DNA from: Limonium bicolor
Lineage: Eukaryota > Streptophyta > Magnoliopsida > Caryophyllales > Plumbaginaceae
Length of the DNA: 64,000 nucleotides
Direction: 5' to 3'
Assembly: GCA_023374045.1 (NCBI GenBank)
Contig: CM041776.1
Coordinates: forward strand, 478,505,375-478,569,374
Part shown: piece by piece, positions 32,440 to 44,715 of the stretch
How the letters are laid out: each line of letters opens with the position of its first letter
How positions within the stretch are numbered: the stretch's first letter is position 1
Made by a program: the position numbers and the translations under genes
Notes under the pieces: generated by a model
Seen by the model: only the letters and a program-made list of their open reading frames with translations
Database searches by the model: none
What the model was told of the DNA's origin: nothing

Positions 32440-35400
32440 TGACTGGAAATACCGAGTTTAGGAAATACCGAGTTAGGAATTAGAAGCTTAGGGCTAAGGG
32501 TTGAGTGTTAGCATTAGAGAGATGCTAGTTAGGAACTCCCGGTGAGTACCGGATACCTACAATATCAGACCCGCCCTCCACAAACCCACTGTATAACTTG
32601 GGAAAGAACGCTAGAGAGAAGGAAAGTCCTCTCATACTCGGGAAAACCCGATCTGGCAGTAGTGAGACATTCCTACAAGAGGAAAGAACCCGACACATAG
32701 TAGGTTCCAAGAACCGAAACTCCCGGAGATGGATCCCGGTTGAACAACAATACCCTCACCTAATGGCGGTAGAATGAGGACTCCAACCATAAGGAGACTA
32801 CAACTTACAACAGCATGGGGCGACATGCTTAGCAGTCGCGAAACCTGGCTAACCAACCAGGAGCAGAAAAAGAAGCACTAAGCGTGCAACGGCGTAGAAG
32901 GAAGAACAATAACAAAACCCGAGACACAAGTCTACGGGATAGTAATAACTAAGTAATACCACCAATGGTATGCTAACTGACTAAGTCATAGTCGGAGTGG
33001 TGACTCCAGAACTGCAACGCCAAAAGGTTACAATACCTGGCCGACACAGCTACGAGAGTATTTACAAGATATAACCCAAAAGGACTACAAGAGTAGTGCC
33101 TAGACAAGCTAAGGCTCAATCACCACGGAAACCAGTGGGAACGAGCAACAAGGAAAACGCAAAACAAAAGAAAAGGGGAATCTTAAGGATTGGAGAAGTA
33201 CCCAGATCTATGACATTCATGTCAAGATCACTGAGAAGCTACATATAAAGATCAAGTATCCCAAACTTAGATCAATAAGATCAAAGGAAGAGTCAACAAG
33301 ACTATCAAACATAAGCGGAAACCATACCGTGACCGGTATAAGCTTACCCAAAAACCAACAGTACCACGCACTTGCCACGGCAAGTGCAGTAAGGACAACC
33401 ACATGAAGAGGAACCCTAACACACCACAAGTACATAGTTATGTACCGTGACAGCAATGAAACGATTACAGTATCACGCATCTTAAAAACTCTAAGAATGA
33501 AACCTTGGAAAGGCCTAACGGCCCGACCCTTGTATTAAGAACATACCAGTCAGCAAGAAGCTGGGACTGGTCAAGATCTCAAACATGGCTATGCCATGAA
33601 GAACTTCTTTTAACACCGAACCATTGCTTCAAAACCCAAATTTTCCTTTCAAACCACAACCTTTCTTTTAAACCTTGGATTTTTAAAACCAAACCAACAT
33701 AATTACGGTGAGTATCATAGAATGATACAAGAGGAGTTGACAATAGAATACTTCACCTAGGCGTGTGATGAGCACTACGAGTGTACCCAATTATGGGATG
33801 TGGGACGACCGCACTCCGAAGGAGCTTGTGGGCCTGACATATAGTTGGGTAAGTGGCAACGTATCAACAAGGTACCCCACGTATGTATACATGTAGTGCA
33901 CGAAACACGGGAAGTGGTCAACTCCGTTCTATGGACCTTCAGTAAGTTCAAACCAGAACAGTTAGGTCCCTCAGACGATCAAGTATAAAAGAATTCAGAG
34001 AATCCATCTGAAGTTTAGGAATAAGAATTAGGAAGTGCAAGAACGATCGCAAGATTACCACAAAGTATAATCCATCATCGAAGAGGATATTAAACCTAGT
34101 CTTGAGCACTAGGAGCAAGTATAAACAGTCTACCCAAGAACGGGAGACGTTATAACCCTAAGAGGGATAACTCAAATGCAATACCACCAAGTGGTATGGA
34201 GGACATGCATATCTTAAACATTAGCCGGATGTAACGGCGTAACTAACAACACCAAGGAGCAATCCTTGAAGGGTGTCTGTGTTAAAAACAATCGAACGAA
34301 GCATCATGATAGGAGCACGAGAGCTAAAGTGAACACTCGGTTAGGACACCGAAGGGATTTCACTTAACAAGAAATACCCTCAACCACCGAAAGGCACTGA
34401 TTGACATCAGAATGCCTAAGGGGGCCTCCTATGAACGGAAGTGTGATGCCACGACTTGCCATGGAGCCCAGTGATACCTCCAACCTATGGGGTTTACAAT
34501 GAGTGGGAATGTGTATAAGCAGCTTGCAAAGAGCATAGCTAGCAGCAATAAGGCTTAAAAGCCATAAACCTAATACGTTGTATAACCTTAAACGGTTGCA
34601 AAACCCACACCATTTACTAACAAGACTTGCAAGAGATACTGCTTCATACGACAAATAGAGTGTTAACTGAACAACCTAATTGAAGCTCAACATAATGAGC
34701 GGCTTGGAGTAATGGCTACCTCAATGTCACTGTCACTAGAGCATCAGTCTAGTATACAGCTGACAAGCTTTAATTGCCTTGCATGCCTTCTGTAGGAATG
34801 GTAACACAGAGGCATAGGAATCATAATAATGCCAATTTTGGCTTAGTCCACACTTGGACACTACAGGAAACTTGAGGAAGGTACCTCATTAACCGAAGAC
34901 CACCAGTGTGGTGAGGATGCGAACCTTAGGAAAGGCTTACATCTATCATAACAATAAAGCCTACGCATATAGATATTGCCGAGGGGCGATGGAATAAGGA
35001 AGTGAGACTTCCAAACCATTACAACTTAAAGGAGTAAGTATACTCCACATGCACCCAAGCATGTGGTGAACCATTGTGTAAACACCAACATGGTAAACTT
35101 TGTCATGAGACCTGTGAGTGGAAAGAAGCCTCTCAACAAGAACTTCATTTATCAATGATAGAACGGGACCAGAAAACCCTTGAAGTTTCTTGGGATGTCC
35201 CGGTGATGTACATACAAAAGTAAAACTACACAGCTAGAGCCTATAACCAATGCTCGGCACTGAGAGACAGTAGTTGTCAGAAACAACTAATGTGGATGCG
35301 CATTGCACACCGAATGACCAACGCTCAAAAGAGCTTGTAACCCGATGAATTACTTCATCCATTGTCAACCAGAACACTTGGTAAACTGTATCATATAGGA

Positions 35401-37883
35401 TGAAATAAAGTGAGGTAAGCCAACCTACACATGAAACCTAATTGGAAATGAAACATCTCCATATTGGGAAGATAGTAGTATCGCGGTATGCTACGACAAC
35501 CGGCATACACATGAACAGAAGAAACCCCCGGTGTATTCACACCACAAGGAAATGGTGCCAACGACCATGGCAATGAGTAAAAGCGGGCTACTATAGTAAC
35601 AGAGACAGTAAAAACAATGTTGTATAATGAGTAAGAGTATGGTGCGCAACAAGCAACCGCTATAAGGAAGTAGTAAGACAATGACACGCAGTATAAGTAT
35701 GAGAAGACAGGTAAAAATATTCATTCCTATCACATAAGTGACTTACTGCCAAGCGTTTACGCCTCTGCACTCTGTATGACTGAGTGTTTTGGTATTGCAC
35801 TTGCGCACTAATGATCGAATGGGATAGCTAGGGATATGGAAAATGTAAACCGTAGTAAACCCTCCTTTTCACCAACGAACATGGCATAAGCCAGTTAAGC
35901 AAGCTTAGCAACAAACCGTGCGGCCTAAGGCCAAAGAAGCACGAAGAGTGTAAAACACACTAACAATCACAAATGTGAATTCCATTGGAATAAAAGGTGA
36001 AAGGAGACTGGAGAAAATCACAAAGATCGATGCATAGAAAATGCAAGGTCATCCAAGTAAAGGACACTTGTACTGAACCAGGATAACTGGTATGATTCAG
36101 CAGCTATTGACAACAGAGGAAGCACTACAGTTAAGTGGTGACTTAACCTCGCCCGACAATAAGTCGGAGGAGCTTAGCGAATGATAGTGAAAGCATGAAT
36201 AGTATGTATATTAGATTGCCAAAGAGCTGGTTACAAATCTAAACACGGTAAAAGAATACCACATTCATTTAATAACCATATTCCCGTAATGGAGGGATAA
36301 CAAGGTGATGTATAGCACATTAAGGATAACATGAAGTGTGAGTAACCCAAGTTATCAAGGTCGCGCAGCAGAAGATAGTGGGCCCTAGCTAGAAGATAAT
36401 GTACCTAGTAAGTATAATGGAAAAGCAATTAATGCCTTGAAGCCTGATAGGCTAGAACCGAATTAATAATGAGTTAAATAAACTCATATAGGAATCATTG
36501 GTGCAAAGACTAAACCATTAGTATGGTTAAGACCCTTTGACCAGAGTACATTATATAATGAACCGTAGTGAAGCTAAAATGCTTCAGAGTGCCCGAACTT
36601 AGTAAACCAATGTTCGATAATAACATATGGTAGATTATGTGGGCGTAATCCCTTTTAAGGGGGGTAGAGCGAAAACCGCTTAACATAAGTTTCATGAATA
36701 AAACACTTAAACTATAATGTGCATAGCACAAATGAGAATCAAATTGATGATTAGTACCTATGTTAAATAAACATACGTATTCATATTGAAATTGTTGTAA
36801 TTAAGCATGAGAGATGCAAGTACCATAGGACGAATATACCCATCTTGTAACCCCAGTGTAAGAGTATTAGTAAAAGAAAAGTAATGAGTAGTGGACGGAG
36901 CTCCACAAGTATTGTAGCCTTTGAAGAAATAGTACGAAATGAATGAGAGTAGTAGATGAATGAAGTCTAGGAGTAGTGTATTCCTAAGTAAATTATTGGA
37001 AGTAAATTGAGGACGACTGAATTTCATAAGTATAGTATTCCTTAGCTAGAATAATTGAGATGATGGAGAGTAATGGATGAAATTAGCGAAAGTCGATGAA
37101 ATGAGCATTTAGGTATTGAATCTCGGAGTAAAGTATTTGGGAAGTAGATTGAGAAGGATTGATGGACTGAATTCCATCCTTTGGAGTTGTATGAATTTAT
37201 AATTATGACTAGGAAGAGTAAAAAGATAGAAAATGGAAATAATCAAATTATCTGTTGTTTGAAACTGATGTGGGAAGTCGAACTTGATCCTGATCAGATC
37301 AAGGGAGACCGAACACAAATTAGGGTGGAAAGATAGTTCAACACTGATGCTGATCACATCAGGGTCGAATGATTCTTTAAGCTCCCTTCAAGTGGTCACA
37401 AGAATCACACATAGGTTAGAAGTAATGAAAATAAACTGGAATTTGGAGTTGCATGTTTTTAGAAAATTTCTAAGTAGTAGTTGTGAAAGATTTTTGCTTA
37501 GCCTGGAGATGAAGGATTTGTTAGAAGCTTATACCGGAGAAGATAGTAGTATAGCGTATTGTATTATTCCAAGGGCAGCGGGACATAGAGGAGTCCGGTG
37601 TCTAGAGGACCTGAGTGCCTGCGGGATTGTAATGTGTATTGCATTTCTTTGGGGATAACTTTGCATTGTATGTGTGTATAACCCTTGTAATGGAAAACCA
37701 GATGGTTGAGTGCAACATAGATTGGAGTATGAGGGTACATTTGTATGGTATGGGATGTAGAGACCTTGAGCAATGGATTTGGTAATTGTAGGAGGAAGAA
37801 TGTATGACTTTGGCATTAGACTTGTATGAATGAGTAAGTATAGTAATCACATAACCTCGAACAACTTTGAGGACAAAGTTCTT

Positions 37884-37895
37884 AAGGGGGGTAGA
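37884..37895 (+). other. Polypurine tract of the LARD-like element
   Basis: AAGGGGGGTAGA, one base before the LTR start TGAAATACC. The preceding GAGGACAAAGTTCTT is the usual 3' end context in Tekay/Del elements. Confidence 0.82.
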
Positions 37896-37896
37896 T

Positions 37897-40800
37897 TGAA
37901 ATACCCCGACCTTAAATATAGTGATTAAAATTATTCTAATAGGTATTCAAGGGCTTAATGGTGCCTAAGTAATATTGGTAAGGAAAAATAGATCCAAAAG
38001 AAATAAAGAAACGCTTAAAAAGCGGAAAACGCTAAATAAGCGTTAAATAACCATAGGAGGTATGAGACCTCGGTTAGTGAATTATATGAATTCTAAAGGC
38101 TTAATAAGGCCCAGATAATAAATGGGAACGATTCCCGAAGAAAACGGATCCTTAAAATGGATTAAAAGCATAAACGAACCTTAAAGCACGTTTTTCGAGG
38201 AAACCGGGAAAACGTGACTTTAAGCGGGTCAAATAGACTCGTAACAATTTTGGTACACTAAATAGTCATTATAAACATAGTGAAGGTCTAGAGCCAATAA
38301 AATCAATAAAACGAGAAGAGAAGATAGTAAAACTTCCAAAAATGGGAAGTTGTGGGGTGAAAACATAAAACTCAAACTTGTGTGTCCCCTATTGTAAATA
38401 AAATTTTAAAAACCCATGTGGGCAGTGTGTCAGCCGATTTATGCCCTCACTCACACTCCCTTAACCCTCTTCTTATTTACAAAAGACAAAGCAATTAAAA
38501 AGCAAAAGAAAACTTACTTTACTTACTCTCTCTCCTCTGTTCTCTTCTATTCTCTCACTCACGTACAGCCCTCTTCTTCCTCTCTATTTTTCCTTCTAAC
38601 CGGTAACAATGGAGAATTGAGCAAACCCACACTAACACCAACTTCTCTCCTCTTGTTAACCCCTTTAACCTTCTCCAAAAATTACAAAAATTATACCATT
38701 GGAATCCTCTCACCAAGGAGAACACTATCCTCTTTTCAAAATTTGAAAACAAGCATTTTCATCTCCATGGGTGTGCTGAATTTGGAGCTTCAAGACCACC
38801 ATTAGAACCACCTTCACCTCCTTATCACATTAAGGTAAAAATAATCTTGAAACCTCACCTTTTTCTAGCCCTTGTGGGCAAAACGAAATTTAAGCTAAAC
38901 CCTGGTTCGGTGCTTTGTATTCTAGCCGATTTTGGCTTCTTTAGAGGAGTAGAAATCTTATTCTTGAGCCATCCTAAGCGTCACTTACACCCTTGCAAGG
39001 TAATATATTCCTAAACCCTAAAATGTGCCTTAAGCTTTAAAGAATGGTTAAGGGTTAGTTTTTGTATTGAAATGTGTATACCAATGGGTTGTAGTGTTAG
39101 AGAATTGAAGTTGTAATGGCGAGAAGAAGAAGGAGAAATGGAAAAGAAAGAAGGAATTAAGGGCTTAAGGTAAGAGCTCCTTCTTAATGCTAAATTTTAA
39201 TGCATTAGAGTAATGGGAATGAGTGAACTAATTAAGGAACCCAAAATGATGTATTAGTAATGTAATTGTGGAAGTTTGAGTATCTGTGAACTAGCATTCG
39301 AATTGTAGGACTTAAAGCCAAGTAGATGTGTATGAGTATTAGTATTGTTGCTTGATGGAGTATTGATGTATTGAGATGGATTTGTATTGCTTTGAGTGCT
39401 GGTAGGACCCTTGTATGGGTGTGGCTAGTTTAGGAATGATTTTGGCAAGAAAAGATGTATGTGGCTAAGTAAGAAATGTAGGTGAACTATGGCGAAATTT
39501 TGGTAGGAAATGTACATTTATGGATGACTTGGAATGGGAAGGGAGAACCAAGGTATGTATTGGATGGAGTAAGGATGTTTAGTAACCATGGATTGGTAGT
39601 TGTAGTGTGAGGATATGAGAGTGTAAAATCTGTAAAGAGTATTTAAATGCATTGTGGAAACTAGGGAAAATTAGTGTATAAGATGTAGCGAAATGAATGT
39701 TGGACTTGGGTATAGGTAGTGCAATGGGTTGGAAATGAATTGGAATGGTAAGATGATGTATTTAGAATGCTAGGAATGGCATTGGTTGAGGGAGTATTGA
39801 ATGGTAAAGGTTAAGGTAAAAATTTGTAGCATAAGAGGAACAAAAACTGTTGTAAGTGTTAAATGGAAGTGAGGAGAAATTGTGTATGAGGATTTAGAAA
39901 TGAGCAAGGAATTTGGTGGATGTACTAAGGCAAATTGGAGGACCTAAGTAGTGATTAAACATGTAGGATTACATGTAGGAAGATTGGGAAAACAATGGGC
40001 AAAGTATAGAACTGAAAACAGATTTTAAAATGAAATACTGGGCCGGACAGACCTTGGGACCGAACTTGCAAGGTCAGTCGAGCCTAGATTTACAAAGACA
40101 GAAACCTTCTGGAATGGACCGACCTTGGGGACCGGACTTGCAAGGTCGGTCGGCCAGAAAATTTCCCGTAATAAAACCTTCTGGAATGGACCGACCTTGG
40201 GACCGGACATGCAAGGTCGGTCGAGTCCAGAATCTCGAAGCCAAAACTTACTGGAATGGACTGACCTTGGGACCGGACTTGCAAGGTCGGTCGGGCCTGA
40301 ATTTTCCTAGCATATTAACTTACTGACTTCGACCGACCTTAGGTCCGACCCTGGGTAAGGTCGGTCGAGTCAAAAAAAATATAATGTGATTAAAGTTATC
40401 ATATGTATGTATATATGTATGCCTATACACATATGTATATGTACAAGTAGTAGTACATCATTAATGGAATGGAATGGTATGGTAAGGAAGTACACATATG
40501 AGTAAGAAAACGAGTTAAGGAAGTAGTGAGTATAAGAACATTAAGTTAAACCGTAGTAATGGGATAACGGGGTAAGTACGGGAGTAGTAGCTATGAATGT
40601 ATTGTAGTGCTTAGTATTAATGGAACCATTTGGCATGTAGCCGGAGGTTCGAGAATAAGACTCGAGGAACGAGTGTGAACTAAGGAGCAAGGGAACACCC
40701 GATAAAGTAAATCAACGGTGAAAGGTATGATTCTTCATGCTCTGTATCCTAACCTGGTTACCCAATTTGTGTGCTTATTTGATCACCTAAATAAGATAAA

Positions 40801-42192
40801 TGCATGAATCGGACTATATTGCACTTACTTTTGCTTGCTTTAGGCTGTTCTTGATATGTAATATCTTGAACACTAGTTTGAATAATTCATAAATATATAA
40901 TGATGAAGTGTATTGTACCTTGTATTGTACTTGTGTATTGTGTTGTATTTTCGTATGGATGTGTATTTGAGCAATGTAATTGTGTATGTGGCTTGAATGA
41001 ATGACTTCTACTAATTCCTAACCACCTAACTGCTAACGTAAGTATTGAGTAAATTGGAATGAGTAGAAGTCCGATATAGTTTCGGCCACGCATGAGGATG
41101 AGGAGACACAAGAGGTTGGATCCGATTCCTGCTTCGTAAGCTGGTCCACGGCCCATACCCCTTAAATGGGTAGCATTCAGGATTAGTGAACCAGGTAAAT
41201 CCCGGTGGTGGGACAGAGTAGTCCCTGGGCTGGAGGTCCCGATGACTTGACTTGAGTAATTAGTAAGTAAAGTAAAGTATTGTATGAGTAATGGTCTTGG
41301 CTGGTGTAAGTCATTAACCCCGAGTAAAAGATAATCTCCACCCGATTACCCCGGGTGGACCAATGAAGCTAACAAGTACTGTGTATTGAGTATGTATTGA
41401 GTATGTAATACGTATGTGTATTTCGGAAGAAGGTAAGTATGAATTGGATGGCTATTATGGTATTTCTTGTATGTGTTGGAGTGTATGTATGTATGCCTTG
41501 TGTCAAGTGTAGTAGTATTTGTATGAAAGCATGTATGCATGTATGTATGAATAAAATAAATTGCATGTATTCGACCAAGTGGTCGGTGTACCCTCGCTAG
41601 TACGCGGGGTATGCGGAAGTCATATTCAGCGTAAGCTGAGCCCCTAGGGGCAACATTTTTAGTGCGCAGGTACCCGAAGCAGTATGGACACAGGAGAGAC
41701 CGGTGGACATGCCTAGATTGCTAGGAATAAAATTGTAGATAGTAGAGAATGATAATGGGCTTGTAGCCTTGATGTAGAGGTGTACCAAGGGGTACACCAT
41801 AAGTATTTAAAGTATGTAGTTGTGAGGAATGGGTAGATGTAGACTCTTAAGGAGTATGTATGAACTTGCGAGAGGTATTATATTTGTATAAGGATCTTAG
41901 TAAACTCGGTTATGTATATTGTGTTGTATGGCATTGTAATGGAGTATTGGATTGAATGGGAAGTTATAGTACCCGGTTATAATTGTAGTAAGAATTGTTT
42001 TTGTGTAGCACTCGAACATTCTGGTCCATCAGACCGATGTTGTATGTAGGTAGTAGTGGTAGCCTTGTTAGTCATGTGGGTGGCTAACGGCATTGTATTA
42101 CCCACCGTGGAGTATGTAAGTATCCGCTGCATGAATCTGGACGTGTAAGGTGATTGGACGGTAATGACAGTATTAGCGGTAGGTGTGTTACA
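37897..42192 (+). repeat. LTR G, 3' LTR of the LARD-like element
   Basis: 4296 bp and collinear with LTR F, with scattered substitutions and small indels. Its hairpin array is at 40035-40375. It ends GTGTGTTACA, followed by AAGCA. Confidence 0.92.
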
Positions 42193-42197
42193 AAGCA

Positions 42198-42508
42198 CCC
42201 CGTGGGCTTAATAACCAGATAAACGAGGCCTGATTTGTTTCAGAAAATTCATGATCAGAGGAGTACCTTGTCTTATTATTTCGAACATTCGTATCATTCC
42301 CCATGTCACCGAGCTAAACTGGTTAGTTTCCACAATTAGCTAAACCATCGAGTTTTAGTGAAAATAGATTTGATTTGAAGAAACCGATACAATTGGACAT
42401 CTTTAAGCGAAAAGATTCTTGAGGTTGTCACCAGGCTTTGTTTTCTAAATATTCACAAGAACTATCACCAAAAATTTAACATTTATTGGCATTTGTGGTA
42501 TCATTGTT
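42198..42508. other. Foreign segment inside element 4, right part
   Basis: Continuation of the segment at 27614-28087 after removal of the LARD-like element. Includes TTTGTTTCAGAAAATTCATG (42234-42253), a possible second splice acceptor. Reading across the insertion site gives a frame with two stops and no recognised family. Confidence 0.4.
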
Positions 42509-42594
42509 TGAGAGTCGGGCTCCTCGCTTCCTTTGGTCATCGAGTCAGTTGTTCATCATGGGCGGGATTTTTGTGGAGCTTTGTCATAAAAGAA

Positions 42595-42596
<2 letters not shown>

Positions 42597-42653
<57 letters not shown>
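42597..42653. repeat. (AT)n microsatellite, 57 bp
   Basis: Uninterrupted AT dinucleotides at the point where the other copies read GGATATACGAAAGG. The flanking ACGAAAGG is retained, so it grew from the ATAT of the core. Confidence 0.95.
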
Positions 42654-42654
<1 letters not shown>

Positions 42655-44694
42655 GAAAGGTGCAACGGGGGTGTCTAGGGTTTAATGTCAGGTTTCACAA
42701 GCTTTTTGGCTATGTGGTGTTGTACCTAGGTGCTTCGTCATCCTTGATAGTTGTGTATCTATTCTTTGTTTCTTTTCGCAGGTCTAAGAGTAAATTTACA
42801 AAATACCTCCTTTAGTCAGAGTTACAACGTTTGCCTTACCTTTGAATGTGGCCTCACCGAAGTCATGTAAAAATGACACGCTCGTTCGCTCTTGGTTTTT
42901 CCACTCAAGACACTCTCGCGAAATTTTCACTTAGAGACTTATTCATGCATTTAAATGAAAGAATTAAATGTCACCAATTCTAAACTCATATTGGCCCCAT
43001 TATTGATTTGGGGTTTTAACAACAATTTGACAGATATGGACTTTGAACCGTTTTGCAGGTTGTTTGGATGCTTTGGGATAAGTAGTGATGTTTGGCAAGG
43101 CATGTTCAAAATTTTGGAAACAAAACCCAAGTGTTTGTATTCCATTGTCAGAAAATGAAGTCTCATCTAAAAATTCTGGACTTGAAAAAGTCATTATTGG
43201 TGTTGTTCTATTTTTTGGAGAAGATGATTTAACAAAACCAGTGCTTCTATTAACGATAACAAAAGTTATTCATTTAAAAGGAGTCATTAGTTGAAAACAT
43301 TTAAATGAAGCATTTGAAAGGTGGATGAAGTGGTGAGTTATGCATATGAACCACGGATTCCCCTATGAATTGTAACACTGTAGAACTGTCTGACGTCGTC
43401 ATACTGAAATCTTGGGCTCTCGACCACTTGGATGTCATTGAGGTGACCATGATCGTCCTCTTCTTGGACTCTGGGTAGGCTCTGTGAAAGGTCTGAACTA
43501 GGAATGCCTATGGGTTGTGTATGAGGCACTTGAGTCACAATATTTTCCAAACTAAGAGTAAGGTGCATGGGCTAGAGTGATTCCTAGACTAGAACGGATG
43601 TATGAGCCTGAATACCCTTAATTTGGAAGTGAATCATACGGGATGAAGAAAGCTATATGGACTGTGAACAGGCCATTGGGCCGATAGAGAAACTTTGAAG
43701 TCTAAGATTTGTTTGAAGTACTTGTTAGGCCTTCGGGCTAGAAACTAAAGTGAATGAGTTATGCAAACTATCTTGAATTCAAATGTATTATGGTATGGGC
43801 CGAATGGTTCTGATTGGACATAAAAATAGGACACCAAGATCTAGGATTCTGGCCCAGGGCCCGAGCAAAAAGTTTACCCAGACTAGAATGAGCCTTTGAG
43901 CTGAAAAAGTTTTCAATGAAAGGCTATTGATTTTCAAGTCTTGTGGACTACTTCAAGTTTGGGTGGATTCCTTTTTCATGGGAACTAAATGGATAATTCA
44001 AATTGGGCCAAAAGAGAAATCACCTAAATCTAAGCTTTTGGGCTAAACCCAAATGACTCACATATTAAACCAAACAGGGCCTTTGGGCCGCAAACAATAA
44101 AGCCGCAAATTTGGGTTGGGCTGAGTTTGGTGTAGGAAAAGTTCCTATCAATTTCTAGGCTGGTAGTGGGCCGATCACATAAGCAAGCAAGGTATCACAC
44201 AAGTTCATCATGTCCTTACTAACGCCTTAGCGAACCTGGGTAAGAATCGATCCAGAGAGGTGCTTGGGGCTTGGGCCCAGGTCACCGCAAAGGAATAGGG
44301 TTTGCACGATATTCTCTTTGGCTTCCCCACTCTTTTCACATAGTGTGTCTACGGTTAGGTCTTTGAATCTCCAAACATTGGGCTAGGTAAGGATACTGCC
44401 GGAGAGGTGCTAGGAGCCGAAGCCCACGTATTAAGGGGACGTGGTTTGGCGACATCCTCCTCTTTCCCCCACTTATTCACATCACCTTAGAAAGGTGAGT
44501 CTCAGACAGGGGTCGCCTAATGTGGGTCCCAGGGTGAAATCAGTTGTGTGGACCCTCGCTACATATGATGCAAGATTGCAGAAATTTAAATTGCACATGA
44601 AAGTAAACAAACAACGTAATAAAAGCCATAAATAAACAATTTTTTAGTTAAGCCCTCTTTCTTAAGATTAAACAAGTTAAAATTAAGAGTTAGT

Positions 44695-44712
44695 CCCCAG
44701 CAGAGTCGTCAT
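44695..44712 (-). other. Primer binding site of element 4, mutated
   Basis: TGACGACTCTGCTGGGGA on the minus strand, one change (G to A) from the elements 1-3 site at a base within the CCA-complementary end. Confidence 0.75.
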
Positions 44713-44715
44713 TCT

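Larger units (their letters stand above)
32409..37896 (+). other. Internal region of the LARD-like element, coding capacity lost
   Basis: 5.5 kb without any frame that reads as gag, protease, reverse transcriptase, RNase H, integrase or chromodomain. One weak relic lies near 33369-33415, where a frame reads CHGKCSKDNHMKRNP. This has the look of a zinc knuckle with one extra residue and the last Cys lost. The A-rich plus-strand composition and overall size are compatible with a very decayed gag-pol, but I could not align it. Confidence 0.6.
28088..42192 (+). mobile_element. LARD-like 14.1 kb element related to Tekay/Del chromoviruses, duplication AAGCA
   Basis: A complete element in plus orientation: LTR F (28088-32408), internal region 32409-37896 and LTR G (37897-42192). 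It is flanked by the direct duplication AAGCA at 28083-28087 and 42193-42197. LTRs run TGAAATACC..GTGTTACA. The primer site TGGCATCAGAGC differs at one base from the initiator-Met consensus. The 3' end reads GAGGACAAAGTTCTTAAGGG then GGGTAGA, a block I know from Tekay/Del elements. The 5.5 kb internal region has the size of a gag-pol but only short frames. This matches the large retrotransposon derivative (LARD) layout. By eye the LTRs are very similar, so insertion is not ancient. Confidence 0.9.

Noticed and set aside
33505..33702. Frame MERPNGPTLVLRTYQ.. as gag remnant
   Set aside because: The only visible link is its position after the weak zinc-knuckle-like trace. The first codon and sequence give no independent support.
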